Shown one piece after another: positions 25,719-35,323 of a DNA stretch of 64,000 nt. The notes under the pieces were generated by a model, which was given only the letters and a program-made list of their open reading frames with translations, did no database searches and was not told the DNA's origin. The DNA comes from Paenisporosarcina sp. HGH0030 (GTDB lineage Bacteria; Bacillota; Bacilli; Bacillales_A; Planococcaceae), in assembly GCF_000411295.1 (NCBI RefSeq), contig NZ_KE150422.1, forward strand, positions 62,001 through 126,000. The letters run 5' to 3'. Made by a program: the position numbers and the translations under genes. Numbering within the stretch: the stretch's first letter is position 1; every line of letters starts with the position of its first letter.

Positions 25719-26267
25719 TTGTCTTTTCCTGTACTAGAATCCGATAGACTTAACTTAATCGACTTAAATCAATCCCATGCAGTCCACTTGTTCAATCAAT
25801 TCTCACGTGAAGATGTCACACGTTACTATGGGATGGACCCCATCACAACAATGGAACAAGCAGAAAAAATGATTACCAATATGAATAAAGGCTTCATGGA
25901 AAAACGTTCAGCACGATGGGGCATCCAACTAAAAGAAACTGGAGAGTTGGCTGGAACAATCGGGTTAAATAATCTGCAGCTTTGGAGCAAAAAATGTGAA
26001 GTTGGCTATGACCTGCATCCAGATTTTTGGGGCAAGGGCTATGTGAAAGAAGCACTGGAGAAGGTTTTGTCACATTGCTTTGAAACACTTGAACTTTCCC
26101 GAGTTGGCGCCGTTACATTTCCTGACAATGAAGCTTCGTGGAAGCTATTGTTGAAAATGGGGTTTGAAAAAGAAGGATTGCTAAGAAATTATTTATATCA
26201 AGGTGGTAAAACTCACGATGCTTTCGTCTTTTCCATAACGTTTGAAGACTGGAATCGACTTCATTAA
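25719..26267 (+). CDS. GNAT acetyltransferase, RimJ/RimL type
   Basis: 182 residues. LESDRLNLIDL at the N-terminus, ETGELAGTIGLNN, the acetyl-CoA loop HPDFWGKGYVKEAL near residue 98 and ASWKLLLKMGFEKEGLLRNYLYQGGKTHDAFVFSI are typical of RimJ/RimL-type N-acetyltransferases. Protein or small-molecule substrate unknown. Start is TTG at 25719, eight bases after GGAGG, preferred over the ATG at 25704, which lies inside the ribosome site. It follows the DinB gene by 17 bases: likely a two-gene operon. Confidence 0.87.
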   Translation: MSFPVLESDRLNLIDLNQSHAVHLFNQFSREDVTRYYGMDPITTMEQAEKMITNMNKGFMEKRSARWGIQLKETGELAGTIGLNNLQLWSKKCEVGYDLHPDFWGKGYVKEALEKVLSHCFETLELSRVGAVTFPDNEASWKLLLKMGFEKEGLLRNYLYQGGKTHDAFVFSITFEDWNRLH

Positions 26268-26274
26268 TAATTGG

Positions 26275-26317
26275 AAAGAGGATGTCCCAACAATGGGTAG
26301 GCATCCTCTTTTTTTTA
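26275..26317. terminator. Bidirectional terminator
   Basis: AAAGAGGATG ... GCATCCTCTTT hairpin with inner CC/GG pairs and T runs on the plus strand; reaches the end of the converging anti-sigma gene. Confidence 0.8.
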
Positions 26318-27646
26318 CTTATTTGGTTTTTTCAATTCTACCTTAATATCGCCTTCAATGTAATTTGGATATGCCAATAATTCGAGCTCTAGTGGATTCT
26401 TATAGTCGATAGTATCAAAATCTAGTGACCAATGACTTTCCAATTTTCCTGAATCATAAAACATTGAGGTAGATGGAGAACTTATCGATTTTCCATTGGC
26501 ATCTTGTATTATGCTGGTTAAACTAAAATTGTTATTTACATCTTTGGCCTGTGTTAAGAAGAAATCAGCGTGAGTTTTACTAGACTCACCTAATTGCAAT
26601 CTTCCATCACGTGGACTGTTCAATAAAATATTTTTTTCAGTATCTACAACAACAATTGCTTCATCTTTATTAAGGGCCTGTAATTTATTTATTCGTAAGA
26701 ATAGTTCTTTTGGTTTTTCAAAGTAATTGCTTTGTAAGTATATAATTTGTTCTAACTCTCCAACTTCACTTCCAGAAATTCCACTTCTAGAACCCCAAAT
26801 CTCTCCATTTTCATCTTCTAAACGTAAATCCGGAAATTGGAGGATTTTTTTCGAGTTATTTGGATTTATTGAAATTCGAACATCTACACGGAGAGGATTG
26901 ATTGTTACTTCTTCAATCGTAAACTTTTGATTTTCAATTTCTACTTCTTTCTTTAATACAAAATTAATGCTCGGTTTAACATTTTCGGGAACAGTAAACG
27001 GAATAATATATTCTATTTCCTTTCCTTCATTCTCGATTGTCATCACGAGTGAAAATGATAAATCATTAAACTTCGTTGGCTTTTGAAAATGAAAATCGAT
27101 TGTATTACTAAACTCTTTAACAGCTTGATCATTAGCTGAGATACTAAAAGAACTACTTGGCGAAATAATTTCGTCGTTCCTTAATTCTACATTTCCAACC
27201 CGAACATTCTGTATGGCTTCTTCAGAACTAACGGTATAAAAAACATTCATCCCCGATTCATCTAGGATGACACCGTCAATGGTTAGTGTTAGATCTTCCT
27301 TGGTTTGAGAAGCATTAATTTCTTGGTAGTAGTCATTTTCAATAGCTGCCGTTAAACCCTTATCATAGTGTATCATTTCAACAATTTTCTCCAGTCCAGG
27401 TATAGATGAAACCGCATTTGCAAAAGTTGCGGACACTCGAATGGATGTGGCCAATGTAATCATGAGAAGTGCAGTTGCTGCAAGCATTCCATAATTTCGT
27501 ATTTTTCTCTTTTTCTTTTTCACTTTTTCAATCTTTGCACGTTCATAGCCTTGCCCAATTGCTCCGTCCAGCTGTTCGGTAGGAATACTGATGTGTTCAA
27601 GCTGACGTCGAAGTTCTGCCAATTTCTCTTCCTCGTTTTCAAACAT
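26315..27646 (-). CDS. DUF4179 anti-sigma factor-like membrane protein
   Basis: 443 residues. Short acidic cytoplasmic N-terminus (ELRRQLEHISIPTEQLDGAIGQGYERAK), a basic stretch KVKKKKRKIRNY, one membrane helix GMLAATALLMITLATSIRV at about residues 51-69, then a large extracytoplasmic region with the DUF4179 pattern (SSIPGLEKIVEMIHYDKGLTAAIENDYYQEINASQTKEDLTLTIDGVILDES). Overlaps the upstream sigma gene by eight bases. The topology and pairing suggest it holds the sigma factor at the membrane until a signal causes release. Confidence 0.88.
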   Translation of the reverse strand: MFENEEEKLAELRRQLEHISIPTEQLDGAIGQGYERAKIEKVKKKKRKIRNYGMLAATALLMITLATSIRVSATFANAVSSIPGLEKIVEMIHYDKGLTAAIENDYYQEINASQTKEDLTLTIDGVILDESGMNVFYTVSSEEAIQNVRVGNVELRNDEIISPSSSFSISANDQAVKEFSNTIDFHFQKPTKFNDLSFSLVMTIENEGKEIEYIIPFTVPENVKPSINFVLKKEVEIENQKFTIEEVTINPLRVDVRISINPNNSKKILQFPDLRLEDENGEIWGSRSGISGSEVGELEQIIYLQSNYFEKPKELFLRINKLQALNKDEAIVVVDTEKNILLNSPRDGRLQLGESSKTHADFFLTQAKDVNNNFSLTSIIQDANGKSISSPSTSMFYDSGKLESHWSLDFDTIDYKNPLELELLAYPNYIEGDIKVELKKPNK

Positions 27647-28157
27647 GATCCACTTCCCCTTTCTCCGTCAGATGGTGGCGCAACGTTTTCAAGATTTTGT
27701 GAAGACGGGATTTGACGGTTCCCTCAGGTATATTTTCTATCACCGCAATGTCCTTAATCTTCGTATCTTGAAAATATTTCATATACACCAATTGCTGCTC
27801 CTGCTCTGATAACTTATTTAAGGCTTCCTGCAATTCAAATTGAACCAAATCATTATTAACGGATATTTCATTAATTAGTTCAGAATTTGAGAAACGCTTT
27901 TTCTTTTTCAATTGATCTTGGCAATAATTCATCATGATACGAGTCAGCCATGTATTAATATAGCAAGGTTCTTTGACTGTATGAATTTTTTTATATGCTC
28001 TGTAGGTGACTTCCTGAATGGCTTCCAGAGCATCATGTTCATTTCTCAAAAAAGCGAATGCTGTCCGGTACAATGCTTCTTTATTGAATTGCATTACGAG
28101 CAGGAATGATTCATCATCTCCAGCAATTGCCCGTTTGACGATTTCAATTTCCCCCAA
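27639..28157 (-). CDS. ECF-type sigma-70 family RNA polymerase sigma factor
   Basis: 172 residues. Region 2: ALYRTAFAFLRNEHDALEAIQEVTYRAYKKIHTV ... INTWLTRIMMNYCQDQLKKKKR (DNA melting and -10 recognition); region 4 helix-turn-helix: LSEQEQQLVYMKYFQDTKIKDIAVIENIPEGTVKSRLHKILKTLR. TTG start five bases after GAGGGG. Co-transcribed and overlapping with its DUF4179 anti-sigma partner; a self-directed promoter is proposed upstream. The regulon cannot be inferred from the window. Confidence 0.9.
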   Translation of the reverse strand: MGEIEIVKRAIAGDDESFLLVMQFNKEALYRTAFAFLRNEHDALEAIQEVTYRAYKKIHTVKEPCYINTWLTRIMMNYCQDQLKKKKRFSNSELINEISVNNDLVQFELQEALNKLSEQEQQLVYMKYFQDTKIKDIAVIENIPEGTVKSRLHKILKTLRHHLTEKGEVDHV

Positions 28158-28188
28158 ATCGACCCCTCATTTCAACCTCTGTTATGTA

Positions 28189-28216
28189 TTAGACATTTCA
28201 CATTCCAAAAAGTTCA
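28189..28216 (-). promoter_or_regulatory. Candidate autoregulatory ECF promoter
   Basis: TGAACTTTTT, then GTCTAA, with 16 bases between TGAACT and GTCTAA on the minus strand, 32 bases before the sigma gene start. ECF promoters of Bacilli commonly read TGAAAC-N15/16-CGTC, so both elements differ by one base. Autoregulation is usual for such operons. Confidence 0.45.
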
Positions 28217-28225
28217 TATGACAAA

Positions 28226-28260
28226 TAAAAAAAACCTGCCACTTTATGGTAGTGGTCAGG
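28226..28260 (-). terminator. Terminator of the FemAB/BioF2-like gene
   Basis: CCTGACCAC loop GTGGCAGG (one bulge) followed by TTTTTTTT on the minus strand, about 210 bases past the gene's stop. The 28261-28467 gap holds nothing else visible. Confidence 0.65.
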
Positions 28261-28467
28261 CAGATGGTACACAAGATGTATTTTAGGAAGCTAAGAGTAA
28301 TGACTTATCGATTTTTTCTCTCTTTGTTTCTTTGCACATTTCTCAACCATATTATAAGCTTTCCTAACCGATGTTTTGATACGTAATCGGAATATACTTT
28401 CACATGATCTCCCCCAAAACCAATTTACTGTTGCATGTCCATTTTTAAACCAACAACTCAGCCAAGC

Positions 28468-30096
28468 TCACTGCTTGCTCGTCGAATTAGTTAAAACTTG
28501 TGTAGATGGCTTAAATAACAAATTTCTTTTCTTGATACTGCTGACATGAGTGAAACCTAATTGTTGAAGATGTTTCGTAGTCACTTCATCTTTTTTTGTG
28601 GTATGCAGAAAAATGTCCTGAACTCCATTATCTTGCCGCAAAAATGAACATACACTCGACAACTTATGAATTTGCCACTCTGCAATATACGCACTGTTTT
28701 TTGGCAACTCCTGCAAGTAATCAACTTCATCTACACGTATAACATTTGGATGAACCCAAAACATCGAAACATTGGCATCACCATAGGGGGTGAACCCATT
28801 ATAAAACCATTTATTCGTTTGCTTCAGGTCGTGATGTCGTTTTCGTGCTTCGGGATAGATAAGCATTTGATAATCCAGCGAATCTTTAGTACCTTGCTTT
28901 TGTTGATAAATCTCGACAGATTTCTGCGAATAAATTTTACCAACTTGGCTGCGAAACGCTTTTACCCACTCTCTGAAGCTAGCATTCCGAAAAAAATGCA
29001 GATTTTTTCCAAGAAACTCATTTTTAAATAACAATACTTTATAATTCTTCTTTAAAATTTCTTTTACATACCCCTTACCTTTGATCAGTTGGAAGACCAT
29101 TTGAGTTTGCCATTCATTAGAAGAAAACAAGAAATTGTTCGTGTAGTCTACTCCCGTATTCCAGTCGAACTTATATGGCTCGTAGCCAATGCTCAAGTCA
29201 TAAATTCTCAAATCATCATTTTGGCTTCTAGTGATCAATTCTTTATCGAGGATTGTTCCAGGTCCATAAAGGCTGTAGTCAGGATCGTGCCCGTTCAAAT
29301 AACCGACATGTCGACCTCTGCACTTAAATACGTAAGAGAACGCAATCATTTGATCATCCAAATATAAGCCTTCCACTTTTGCTTTCATCGGTCCATCTTC
29401 ACAGTTTAATAAAGCACTGTAAAACATCTGATGTTCTTCATCCGTGAAATTGGTCTCGTCCATCTTTCTCCATCGCTTATCATGTAGCGTAAAAACTTGT
29501 TCGATTTCATCTGGACTGCTAGTCATTACTTTTGGATGACCTAAATAACGAAGTCTCTTTTCCCTGCGATTGAGACCGTGAATTTTGCTTCTTTTTTTCA
29601 AGTAATCTTCGAGATTGAGCGTGTCCGTTTTCACGAAAGGCGTAACAATTGAAAATATGGTGGGTTCACACTTTCTTCTAGCCAGATACAAACTCAACAT
29701 ATTGGTTGTAGGGCTGCTTGATAATAACCCATGTAAATTAAAGATGCATTTCGGCATCGACTCCATTAATTCATCGAAAACATATTGAATCACTTGTTCT
29801 CTTTCATCATCGTATACGACGATATCCATGTAATGCGCTTCACCACGCCCGAGGAACTCAATGACGGTCGACTTCATCATGTGAGTGATTTGCAAAGGGA
29901 AAAAGGCAATCACGTTATCTGCTTTTTCTACGACGATAATTTCGACTCCCCGATTGCGCCCAAGGTATTTCCACCAATTCTCTATCCATTGAAATTCAAT
30001 GAATGGGTTATCGTTCTGATTGATATCCAAAATGTGATCCCACATTTTCTGATAAGGTTTCAATTGCTCCAATGACCGGATATGGTAAACCTTCAT
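28468..30096 (-). CDS. Large GNAT/FemAB-like acyltransferase (BioF2/CelD-like N-terminal domain)
   Basis: 542 residues. The N-terminal ~370 residues fit the GNAT-superfamily domain annotated as BioF2-like or CelD/cellulose-biosynthesis acetyltransferase: NPFIEFQWIENWWKYLG near residue 31, FFPLQI, FLGRGEAHYMDIVV, then LHDKRWRKMDE, DDQMIAFSYVFKCRGRHVGYLNGHDPDYSLYGPGTILDKELI and YDLSIGYEPYKFDW, the typical second half. The C-terminal ~170 residues are unrecognised. No signal peptide; likely cytoplasmic. Relatives act on polysaccharide or surface-molecule precursors, but no such cluster is nearby, so the substrate is open. Monocistronic. Confidence 0.75.
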   Translation of the reverse strand: MKVYHIRSLEQLKPYQKMWDHILDINQNDNPFIEFQWIENWWKYLGRNRGVEIIVVEKADNVIAFFPLQITHMMKSTVIEFLGRGEAHYMDIVVYDDEREQVIQYVFDELMESMPKCIFNLHGLLSSSPTTNMLSLYLARRKCEPTIFSIVTPFVKTDTLNLEDYLKKRSKIHGLNRREKRLRYLGHPKVMTSSPDEIEQVFTLHDKRWRKMDETNFTDEEHQMFYSALLNCEDGPMKAKVEGLYLDDQMIAFSYVFKCRGRHVGYLNGHDPDYSLYGPGTILDKELITRSQNDDLRIYDLSIGYEPYKFDWNTGVDYTNNFLFSSNEWQTQMVFQLIKGKGYVKEILKKNYKVLLFKNEFLGKNLHFFRNASFREWVKAFRSQVGKIYSQKSVEIYQQKQGTKDSLDYQMLIYPEARKRHHDLKQTNKWFYNGFTPYGDANVSMFWVHPNVIRVDEVDYLQELPKNSAYIAEWQIHKLSSVCSFLRQDNGVQDIFLHTTKKDEVTTKHLQQLGFTHVSSIKKRNLLFKPSTQVLTNSTSKQ

Positions 30097-30282
30097 TAAT
30101 TTCTCCCTTCTATTATCAGTTGATATTGAATGGTTTCGAGGAAATAAATGAGAAACTTCCGATTGCTTAAGAATTAATCTGAGAAGCTTGGACTATTTAC
30201 AGTCGCTCAAGTCGCACTTTTTATAAGAGGCGATATGAGATTATATTCAGCCAAGGACCTTATACAGAACCTTTTTATTAAC

Positions 30283-30321
30283 AACAAAAAAACACGTCTT
30301 TCGAAATGAATCGAAAGACGT
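30283..30321 (-). repeat. Duplicated terminator-like hairpin, copy 1
   Basis: ACGTCTTTCG loop CGAAAGACGT stem followed by GTTTTTTTGTT on the minus strand. The 39 bases are identical to 33924-33962, where the hairpin serves as the sstT terminator. Here no minus-strand gene feeds into it. The rest of 30097-30732 shows an imperfect palindrome TTCTAAG-N8-CTTAGAA at about 30513 and no gene. Confidence 0.8.
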
Positions 30322-30732
30322 GGTTAATGATGGGTAAATCCATCTACATTTAAATGAATCATGTAAATGGAAACGGCGTGGCCGCTACCCCCTTATAACA
30401 ACGTAATTGTCTGTAAATGCCGTTGTTCTATTTGATTAATACAATGCATAGTTTGAGAGGTTATTTGATGTTTTCTCATGTTCAAAACATCACTCCGTTT
30501 ACTTTTCCATTATCTTCTAAGTCTTAGGTCTTAGAAAAACATAATTCTAAGGATCAATGTGGAAGAGACTCCTTTTTTTTACAATGAAGATGTAACTGAA
30601 AAGATGGTAAGAAGGGAGCATATAGTTTGAATTAAGTTTTTGTAAAATTTAATAAAAGTCTGATTTTTCGTTTTGCATTTATAGTATATTTCTTTTGATA
30701 TCAAATTTGTAATTTTATGGAGGGGAATTGTT

Positions 30733-33700
30733 ATGTCGATATTTACCAAGTGGGCTTTTCGAAACAGGGCTGCTGTCGCTGTATTAACCATTTTAATATT
30801 GGTGATAGGTATTGTCAGCTATTTTAGATTGCCTATGGAATTTTTACCATCTGCGGATAATCCGCAAGTCACCATTATTTCCGTAGGTCAGGGAACTGAC
30901 TCCAATACGATGGAATCAGAAGTAACCTATCCGATTGAAAGAGCTGTTGCAGGATTGAATGGAAAAACATCTGTCTATTCTACAACAGGAGATGGATTTT
31001 CAAAAGTAGACCTGTTTTTCGAGGCAGGATATGATATGAAACAAGCCAAACAGGATGTACAAGATGCGTTAAGTAATGTAGCTTTGCCGCACTATATATC
31101 CAAGCCAACCATATCACAGCTTAATACATCTATGATTCCAATTGCTAACATTGCTGTCACCTTTGAAGAAGGTGTGACTACAGAAAATGTGGATTTTGCT
31201 CGTGAAGAGCTTCAATCTCTTTATCAAGAAATCAAAGGTGTTTCCAGTGTAGATCTATATGGGATTACAGATTCCGTCATTTCCGTGAATATTGATGATG
31301 AAAAATTGGCTGAAAATCAAATTTCTCTTCAAGCAGTTATGGGCATTCTTAATGGTCAAAATACTGCTGTAGCTGTTGGTGAAAAGATTATTGACGGAAA
31401 AACAAGCAATATTAAAGTAATCGGTGATTTAACAAGCATTGAAAAACTAAAAGGTTTAACTGTTGCACCCAGTGTGACGCTTGGAGATATTGCAACAATT
31501 GAAGAAACAAGAGATGCAAATTTCATTAGCCGATTCAATGGAAAGGAAAGCTTAGATATTAGCATCACAAAGGATAGCCAATCCAATGCGGTGACTATTA
31601 GCAAAGAAATTGAAAAAGTAACAAAGAAAATCAATGAAAAGTATGATCAGCAGGAATCTGTTATTTATATTTCCTCTGCTGATATGGTCCAAAATTCCGT
31701 TCATACTATGATAAAAGAAGTTCTTCTTGGTGCACTATTTGCAACAATCGTCATTATGGTTTTCCTGCGAAATATCCGTTCTACTTTTATTACCATAATA
31801 TCGATTCCTCTATCCCTGTGTTTCACACTATTCCTTCTGTCTTGGTCTGGTGTGACATTGAATATCTTAACGCTCGGTGGTGTCGCTGTTGCAGTTGGAC
31901 GCCTAGTTGATGACAGTATTGTCGTCATAGAAAATATTTTCCGGAAAATGCAAACAGAGAAATTCTCAGTTCAAATGGTTATTGACGCAACGAAGCAAGT
32001 AGGGGTTGCTATTACTGCCTCTACATTAACAACAGTAGCCGTTTTCTTACCTATGAGTTTACTGAATGGTGGACTTCAAGAATTTCTTTTACCATTCGCT
32101 TTAACCGTTACTTATTCCTTGCTAGCATCCTTGATTGTCGCGTTGACTGTTGTTCCGTTAATGAGTGCGGGATTATTAAAGAATACAAAGCTTCCTGAAC
32201 ATAAACCAGCTGTTCGTTTTCCAAAAGTAGTTACTTGGTCCTTGAATCATAAATGGATTGTTTTCTCGATTTCCATCCTCCTATTCATCGGATCCATAGG
32301 CACTTACTTTTTCATTCCAAAAGGTGCAGTTGACAGCTCCTCTGCTGACTATGTCCTGACCACGCTGAGTTACCCGAATGATACGCCAGTGGAAGAAGTA
32401 AAGGAAAAGACAATTGAATTTGAATCATCCATTCGATCTATGGATGTAGTGAAACATGTGTTTTCACAGGTAGGTTCTCCAGCTGAAGCTGCTCAATATG
32501 GCTATGTTGGATCACCGACAGAAGCGTCCTTCAGTATTTTATTAGACGATAAAAATGATACAGACTTCATAGTGAAAGAAATGTTAAAGAAAAAGGATCA
32601 ATATCCTGATGCCATTCTAGAAGTAACTACAGCCTCCTTTATGATGGGAGGAGCAGGTACAAATATCACCATTGATGTAGTCGGTGAAAATTTAGCAGAC
32701 CTTGAAGAAGTGGCAACCAATATTAAAGAAAAAGTGCTAAACATTGAGGGTGTCGAGGAAGTATCGACCAATCAAGACGAGAAGAAAACTGTACACTCCC
32801 TTGTTGTAGATCCAACAAAAGGAAATACTGAACAAATCGCACAGCAGTTGGGTGTGATGTTAAATAAAACACCAATTGGAACGATTAGTTTAGATGACAA
32901 GCAGAAAACTGTATTCCTGGAACCGCTCCTGGATACGGAGACACCTGAAGACTTGGAGAATATACCAGTCATGACCGATTCCGGCCTTGTACCAGTATCA
33001 TCCATTGCTACTTTACAAAGTGAAGAGCTTTCAACCAACCAGTTTCATAAAGATGGGGATGCCTACCTTCGTGTTACAGCATCAGTTGATCCTGCAAAGC
33101 TTTCTGAAATCTCAAAAACAATCAATCTAGAGATTTTCGGCGATCAAAAAGACAATAAAGGCATGGATCTACCAGATAATGTTGAGGTTCTAGTAGGTGG
33201 ATCAAGTAGCCAACAGGCAGATGATTTTACAGATTTATTTCTAATAATGCTTGTTTCGATCGGAATAGTATTTTTAATTATGGTCATCACATTTAAGTCG
33301 ATCAAAGCACCAATCGCCATTCTTTGCTCCCTTCCACTTGCTGCGATTGGCGCAATTTTAGGAATCCTCATCAGTGGAATTCCAGTTGATATCACAGCAC
33401 TACTAGGAGCATTAATGCTAATTGGTATCGTCGTAACAAACGCGATTGTTCTTCTAGACCGAGTAAAACAAAATGAACAAAAAATGATTATTCGTGATGC
33501 GCTAGTGGAAGCGACATCAACAAGGATGAGACCGATTTTCATGACTGCAATTGCAACCATCTGTGCGATGCTTCCACTGCTACTAAAACAAGCCGAAACA
33601 GGAAGCTTAGTATCACAAAGTCTAGCTATTGTTGTGATTGGTGGTCTAGCCATGGCAACCGTGCTGACCCTAATCGTGATTCCTTGTATGTATGAATTAC

Positions 33701-33765
33701 TTTACTATAGAAAGTCTAAGAAACAGCGAATGAATCAAACAACTGAACAAGATATTTCAGTATGA
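30733..33765 (+). CDS. RND family efflux transporter (AcrB/SwrC-like)
   Basis: 1010 residues. Proton-driven exporter of the AcrB/HAE family: N-terminal WAFRNRAAVAVLTILILVIGIVSYFRLPMEFLPSADNPQVTI, twelve predicted helices in two halves with large extracytoplasmic loops after TM1 and TM7, and the TM4 charged motif GRLVDDSIVVIENIFR holding the proton-relay aspartates. Distantly like B. subtilis SwrC (YerP), a surfactin exporter. No membrane-fusion or outer-membrane partner is near, as expected for a Gram-positive host. GGAGGGG precedes the ATG. No local regulator; substrates unknown. Flanked by duplicated hairpins. Confidence 0.93.
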   Translation: MSIFTKWAFRNRAAVAVLTILILVIGIVSYFRLPMEFLPSADNPQVTIISVGQGTDSNTMESEVTYPIERAVAGLNGKTSVYSTTGDGFSKVDLFFEAGYDMKQAKQDVQDALSNVALPHYISKPTISQLNTSMIPIANIAVTFEEGVTTENVDFAREELQSLYQEIKGVSSVDLYGITDSVISVNIDDEKLAENQISLQAVMGILNGQNTAVAVGEKIIDGKTSNIKVIGDLTSIEKLKGLTVAPSVTLGDIATIEETRDANFISRFNGKESLDISITKDSQSNAVTISKEIEKVTKKINEKYDQQESVIYISSADMVQNSVHTMIKEVLLGALFATIVIMVFLRNIRSTFITIISIPLSLCFTLFLLSWSGVTLNILTLGGVAVAVGRLVDDSIVVIENIFRKMQTEKFSVQMVIDATKQVGVAITASTLTTVAVFLPMSLLNGGLQEFLLPFALTVTYSLLASLIVALTVVPLMSAGLLKNTKLPEHKPAVRFPKVVTWSLNHKWIVFSISILLFIGSIGTYFFIPKGAVDSSSADYVLTTLSYPNDTPVEEVKEKTIEFESSIRSMDVVKHVFSQVGSPAEAAQYGYVGSPTEASFSILLDDKNDTDFIVKEMLKKKDQYPDAILEVTTASFMMGGAGTNITIDVVGENLADLEEVATNIKEKVLNIEGVEEVSTNQDEKKTVHSLVVDPTKGNTEQIAQQLGVMLNKTPIGTISLDDKQKTVFLEPLLDTETPEDLENIPVMTDSGLVPVSSIATLQSEELSTNQFHKDGDAYLRVTASVDPAKLSEISKTINLEIFGDQKDNKGMDLPDNVEVLVGGSSSQQADDFTDLFLIMLVSIGIVFLIMVITFKSIKAPIAILCSLPLAAIGAILGILISGIPVDITALLGALMLIGIVVTNAIVLLDRVKQNEQKMIIRDALVEATSTRMRPIFMTAIATICAMLPLLLKQAETGSLVSQSLAIVVIGGLAMATVLTLIVIPCMYELLYYRKSKKQRMNQTTEQDISV

Positions 33766-33817
33766 AATCCTGACTTTCGCTTAAAAGCTTGGGACTGACC
33801 AAATAGAGTGAGACAAA

Positions 33818-33876
33818 TAAAAACACCTTTAAGTTGAAAACGGGTTTGAATACCTGAACCAACTTGGAGGTGTTTT
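33818..33876 (+). terminator. Terminator of the RND exporter gene
   Basis: AAAACACCT / AGGTGTTTT outer stem with inner AAGTT/AACTT and GGGTT/AACC pairs, then TCTATT. Imperfect long hairpin. Confidence 0.6.
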
Positions 33877-33923
33877 CTATTAGTAAAAGAATAATTTAAT
33901 ATATCCCAAACCATTATGTACAA

Positions 33924-33962
33924 AACAAAAAAACACGTCTTTCGAAATGAATCGAAAGACGT
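33924..33962 (-). terminator. Terminator of sstT; duplicated hairpin, copy 2
   Basis: Identical over 39 bases to 30283-30321. On the minus strand the hairpin and T run follow the sstT stop by about 90 bases, so this copy has a plausible job. Confidence 0.8.
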
Positions 33963-34054
33963 ACGTGATGGTGATTTCAAATGAATACCTTTATGGAGCA
34001 TTAGGTCAGATCAATAGTTAAGCTTCTATATTCTTTTTACTAGAGTCGTAGATC

Positions 34055-35323
34055 CTAAGATTTCATAGTTACTACTGTACCTTCTGTACCTTCTTTACGT
34101 TCTTTACGTTCTGTACCTTCTTTACGTTCTTTAGCATACTCAGCTGTAGCTGTGAACAGTACGTCAGAAGAAGAATTCAGTGCAGTTTCACAAGAATCTT
34201 GAACAACACCGATGATAAAACCAACACCAACAACTTGCATTGCAATATCATTTGGAACTCCAAATAAATTACATGCTAGTGGGATAAGTAATAGTGATCC
34301 GCCTGCAACACCTGATGCACCTGCTGCAGAGATAGCTGCTACAACAGAAAGCATTAGTGCAGTCACAAAATCAACTTCAATACCAAGCGTATTTACTGTT
34401 GCAAGAGTTAGTACAGCAATTGTAACGGCTGCACCAGCCATATTAATTGTAGCACCTAGAGGGATTGACACTGCATAAGTATCCTCATCTAAGCCTAGTT
34501 TTTCACATAATTTCATATTTACCGGAATATTTGCAGCTGAACTACGTGTAAAGAATGCCGTAATACCACTTTCTCTTAAAACCATTAAAACAAGTGGATA
34601 AGGATTTTTTCGCGTATAGATGAATACGATTAACGGATTCACTACAAGTGCGATAAACAACATACATCCAACTAGAATTAAAATTAATCTACCGTAATCA
34701 AGTAAAGCAGAAAGACCACTTGTTACAATTGCACTAAATACAAGCCCCATAATACCAAGCGGTGCTAAATTAATCACCCATTGTACTACTTTAGTAATTG
34801 CATCTGAAAAATTACCTAACATGTCTTTCGTATTTTGATTCGCATTTTTTAATGCAATCCCAAGAACGATTGCCCACATTAATATACCTAGATAGTTAGC
34901 ATTTACTAATGCATCAATTGGATTAGCAACTACGTTAAATAGTAATGTTTGAATAACTTCAACAATACCTTCTGGTGGAGATATGTCTTCTGCTCCTGAT
35001 GTCAGTGTTAATGTAACTGGGAACATAAAGCTTGCAACTACAGCGACAGCCCCAGCTAGGAATGTACCAATAGCATAAAGACCAAGAATTGATTTCATAT
35101 TCGTTTTCTTACCACTTTTATGTACGGCAATCGCATGCATCACTAAGAATAATACTAATATTGGTGCAACTGCCTTTAATGCACCGACAAATAAAGAACC
35201 GAAAATGGAGATCCAACTTGCGGCTTCAGGAACCGTTAAAGCTAAGATAAGACCGACAATAATACCGATCATAATCCTTTTTACTAGGCTCACTTGATTC
35301 CATTTAACAAATAAATTTTTCAT
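34055..35323 (-). CDS. sstT: Serine/threonine:sodium symporter SstT
   Basis: 422-residue dicarboxylate/amino acid:cation symporter family member, SstT type, importing serine and threonine with sodium. Multiple membrane helices; the substrate-site hairpin and motif [22 protein letters not shown] and [20 protein letters not shown] are clear. Start at 35323 after GGGGGG; the frame continues 16 codons upstream without support. The C-terminus is odd: after TATAEYA comes a repetitive charged tail of three-residue units ([18 protein letters not shown]) encoded by a 9-bp minisatellite. Monocistronic. Confidence 0.93.
   Translation of the reverse strand: MKNLFVKWNQVSLVKRIMIGIIVGLILALTVPEAASWISIFGSLFVGALKAVAPILVLFLVMHAIAVHKSGKKTNMKSILGLYAIGTFLAGAVAVVASFMFPVTLTLTSGAEDISPPEGIVEVIQTLLFNVVANPIDALVNANYLGILMWAIVLGIALKNANQNTKDMLGNFSDAITKVVQWVINLAPLGIMGLVFSAIVTSGLSALLDYGRLILILVGCMLFIALVVNPLIVFIYTRKNPYPLVLMVLRESGITAFFTRSSAANIPVNMKLCEKLGLDEDTYAVSIPLGATINMAGAAVTIAVLTLATVNTLGIEVDFVTALMLSVVAAISAAGASGVAGGSLLLIPLACNLFGVPNDIAMQVVGVGFIIGVVQDSCETALNSSSDVLFTATAEYAKERKEGTERKERKEGTEGTVVTMKS
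34072..34134. repeat. 9-bp minisatellite within the 3' end of sstT
   Basis: Seven tandem 9-mers built from four variants: CTACTGTAC, CTTCTGTAC, CTTCTTTAC, GTTCTTTAC, GTTCTGTAC, CTTCTTTAC, GTTCTTTAG. Each unit encodes three residues of the charged tail. Length is a multiple of three, so changes in copy number would keep the frame. Confidence 0.85.

Noticed and set aside
33144-33653. 169-codon minus-strand frame
   Set aside because: Antisense shadow of the RND exporter; composition follows from codon bias of the coding strand.
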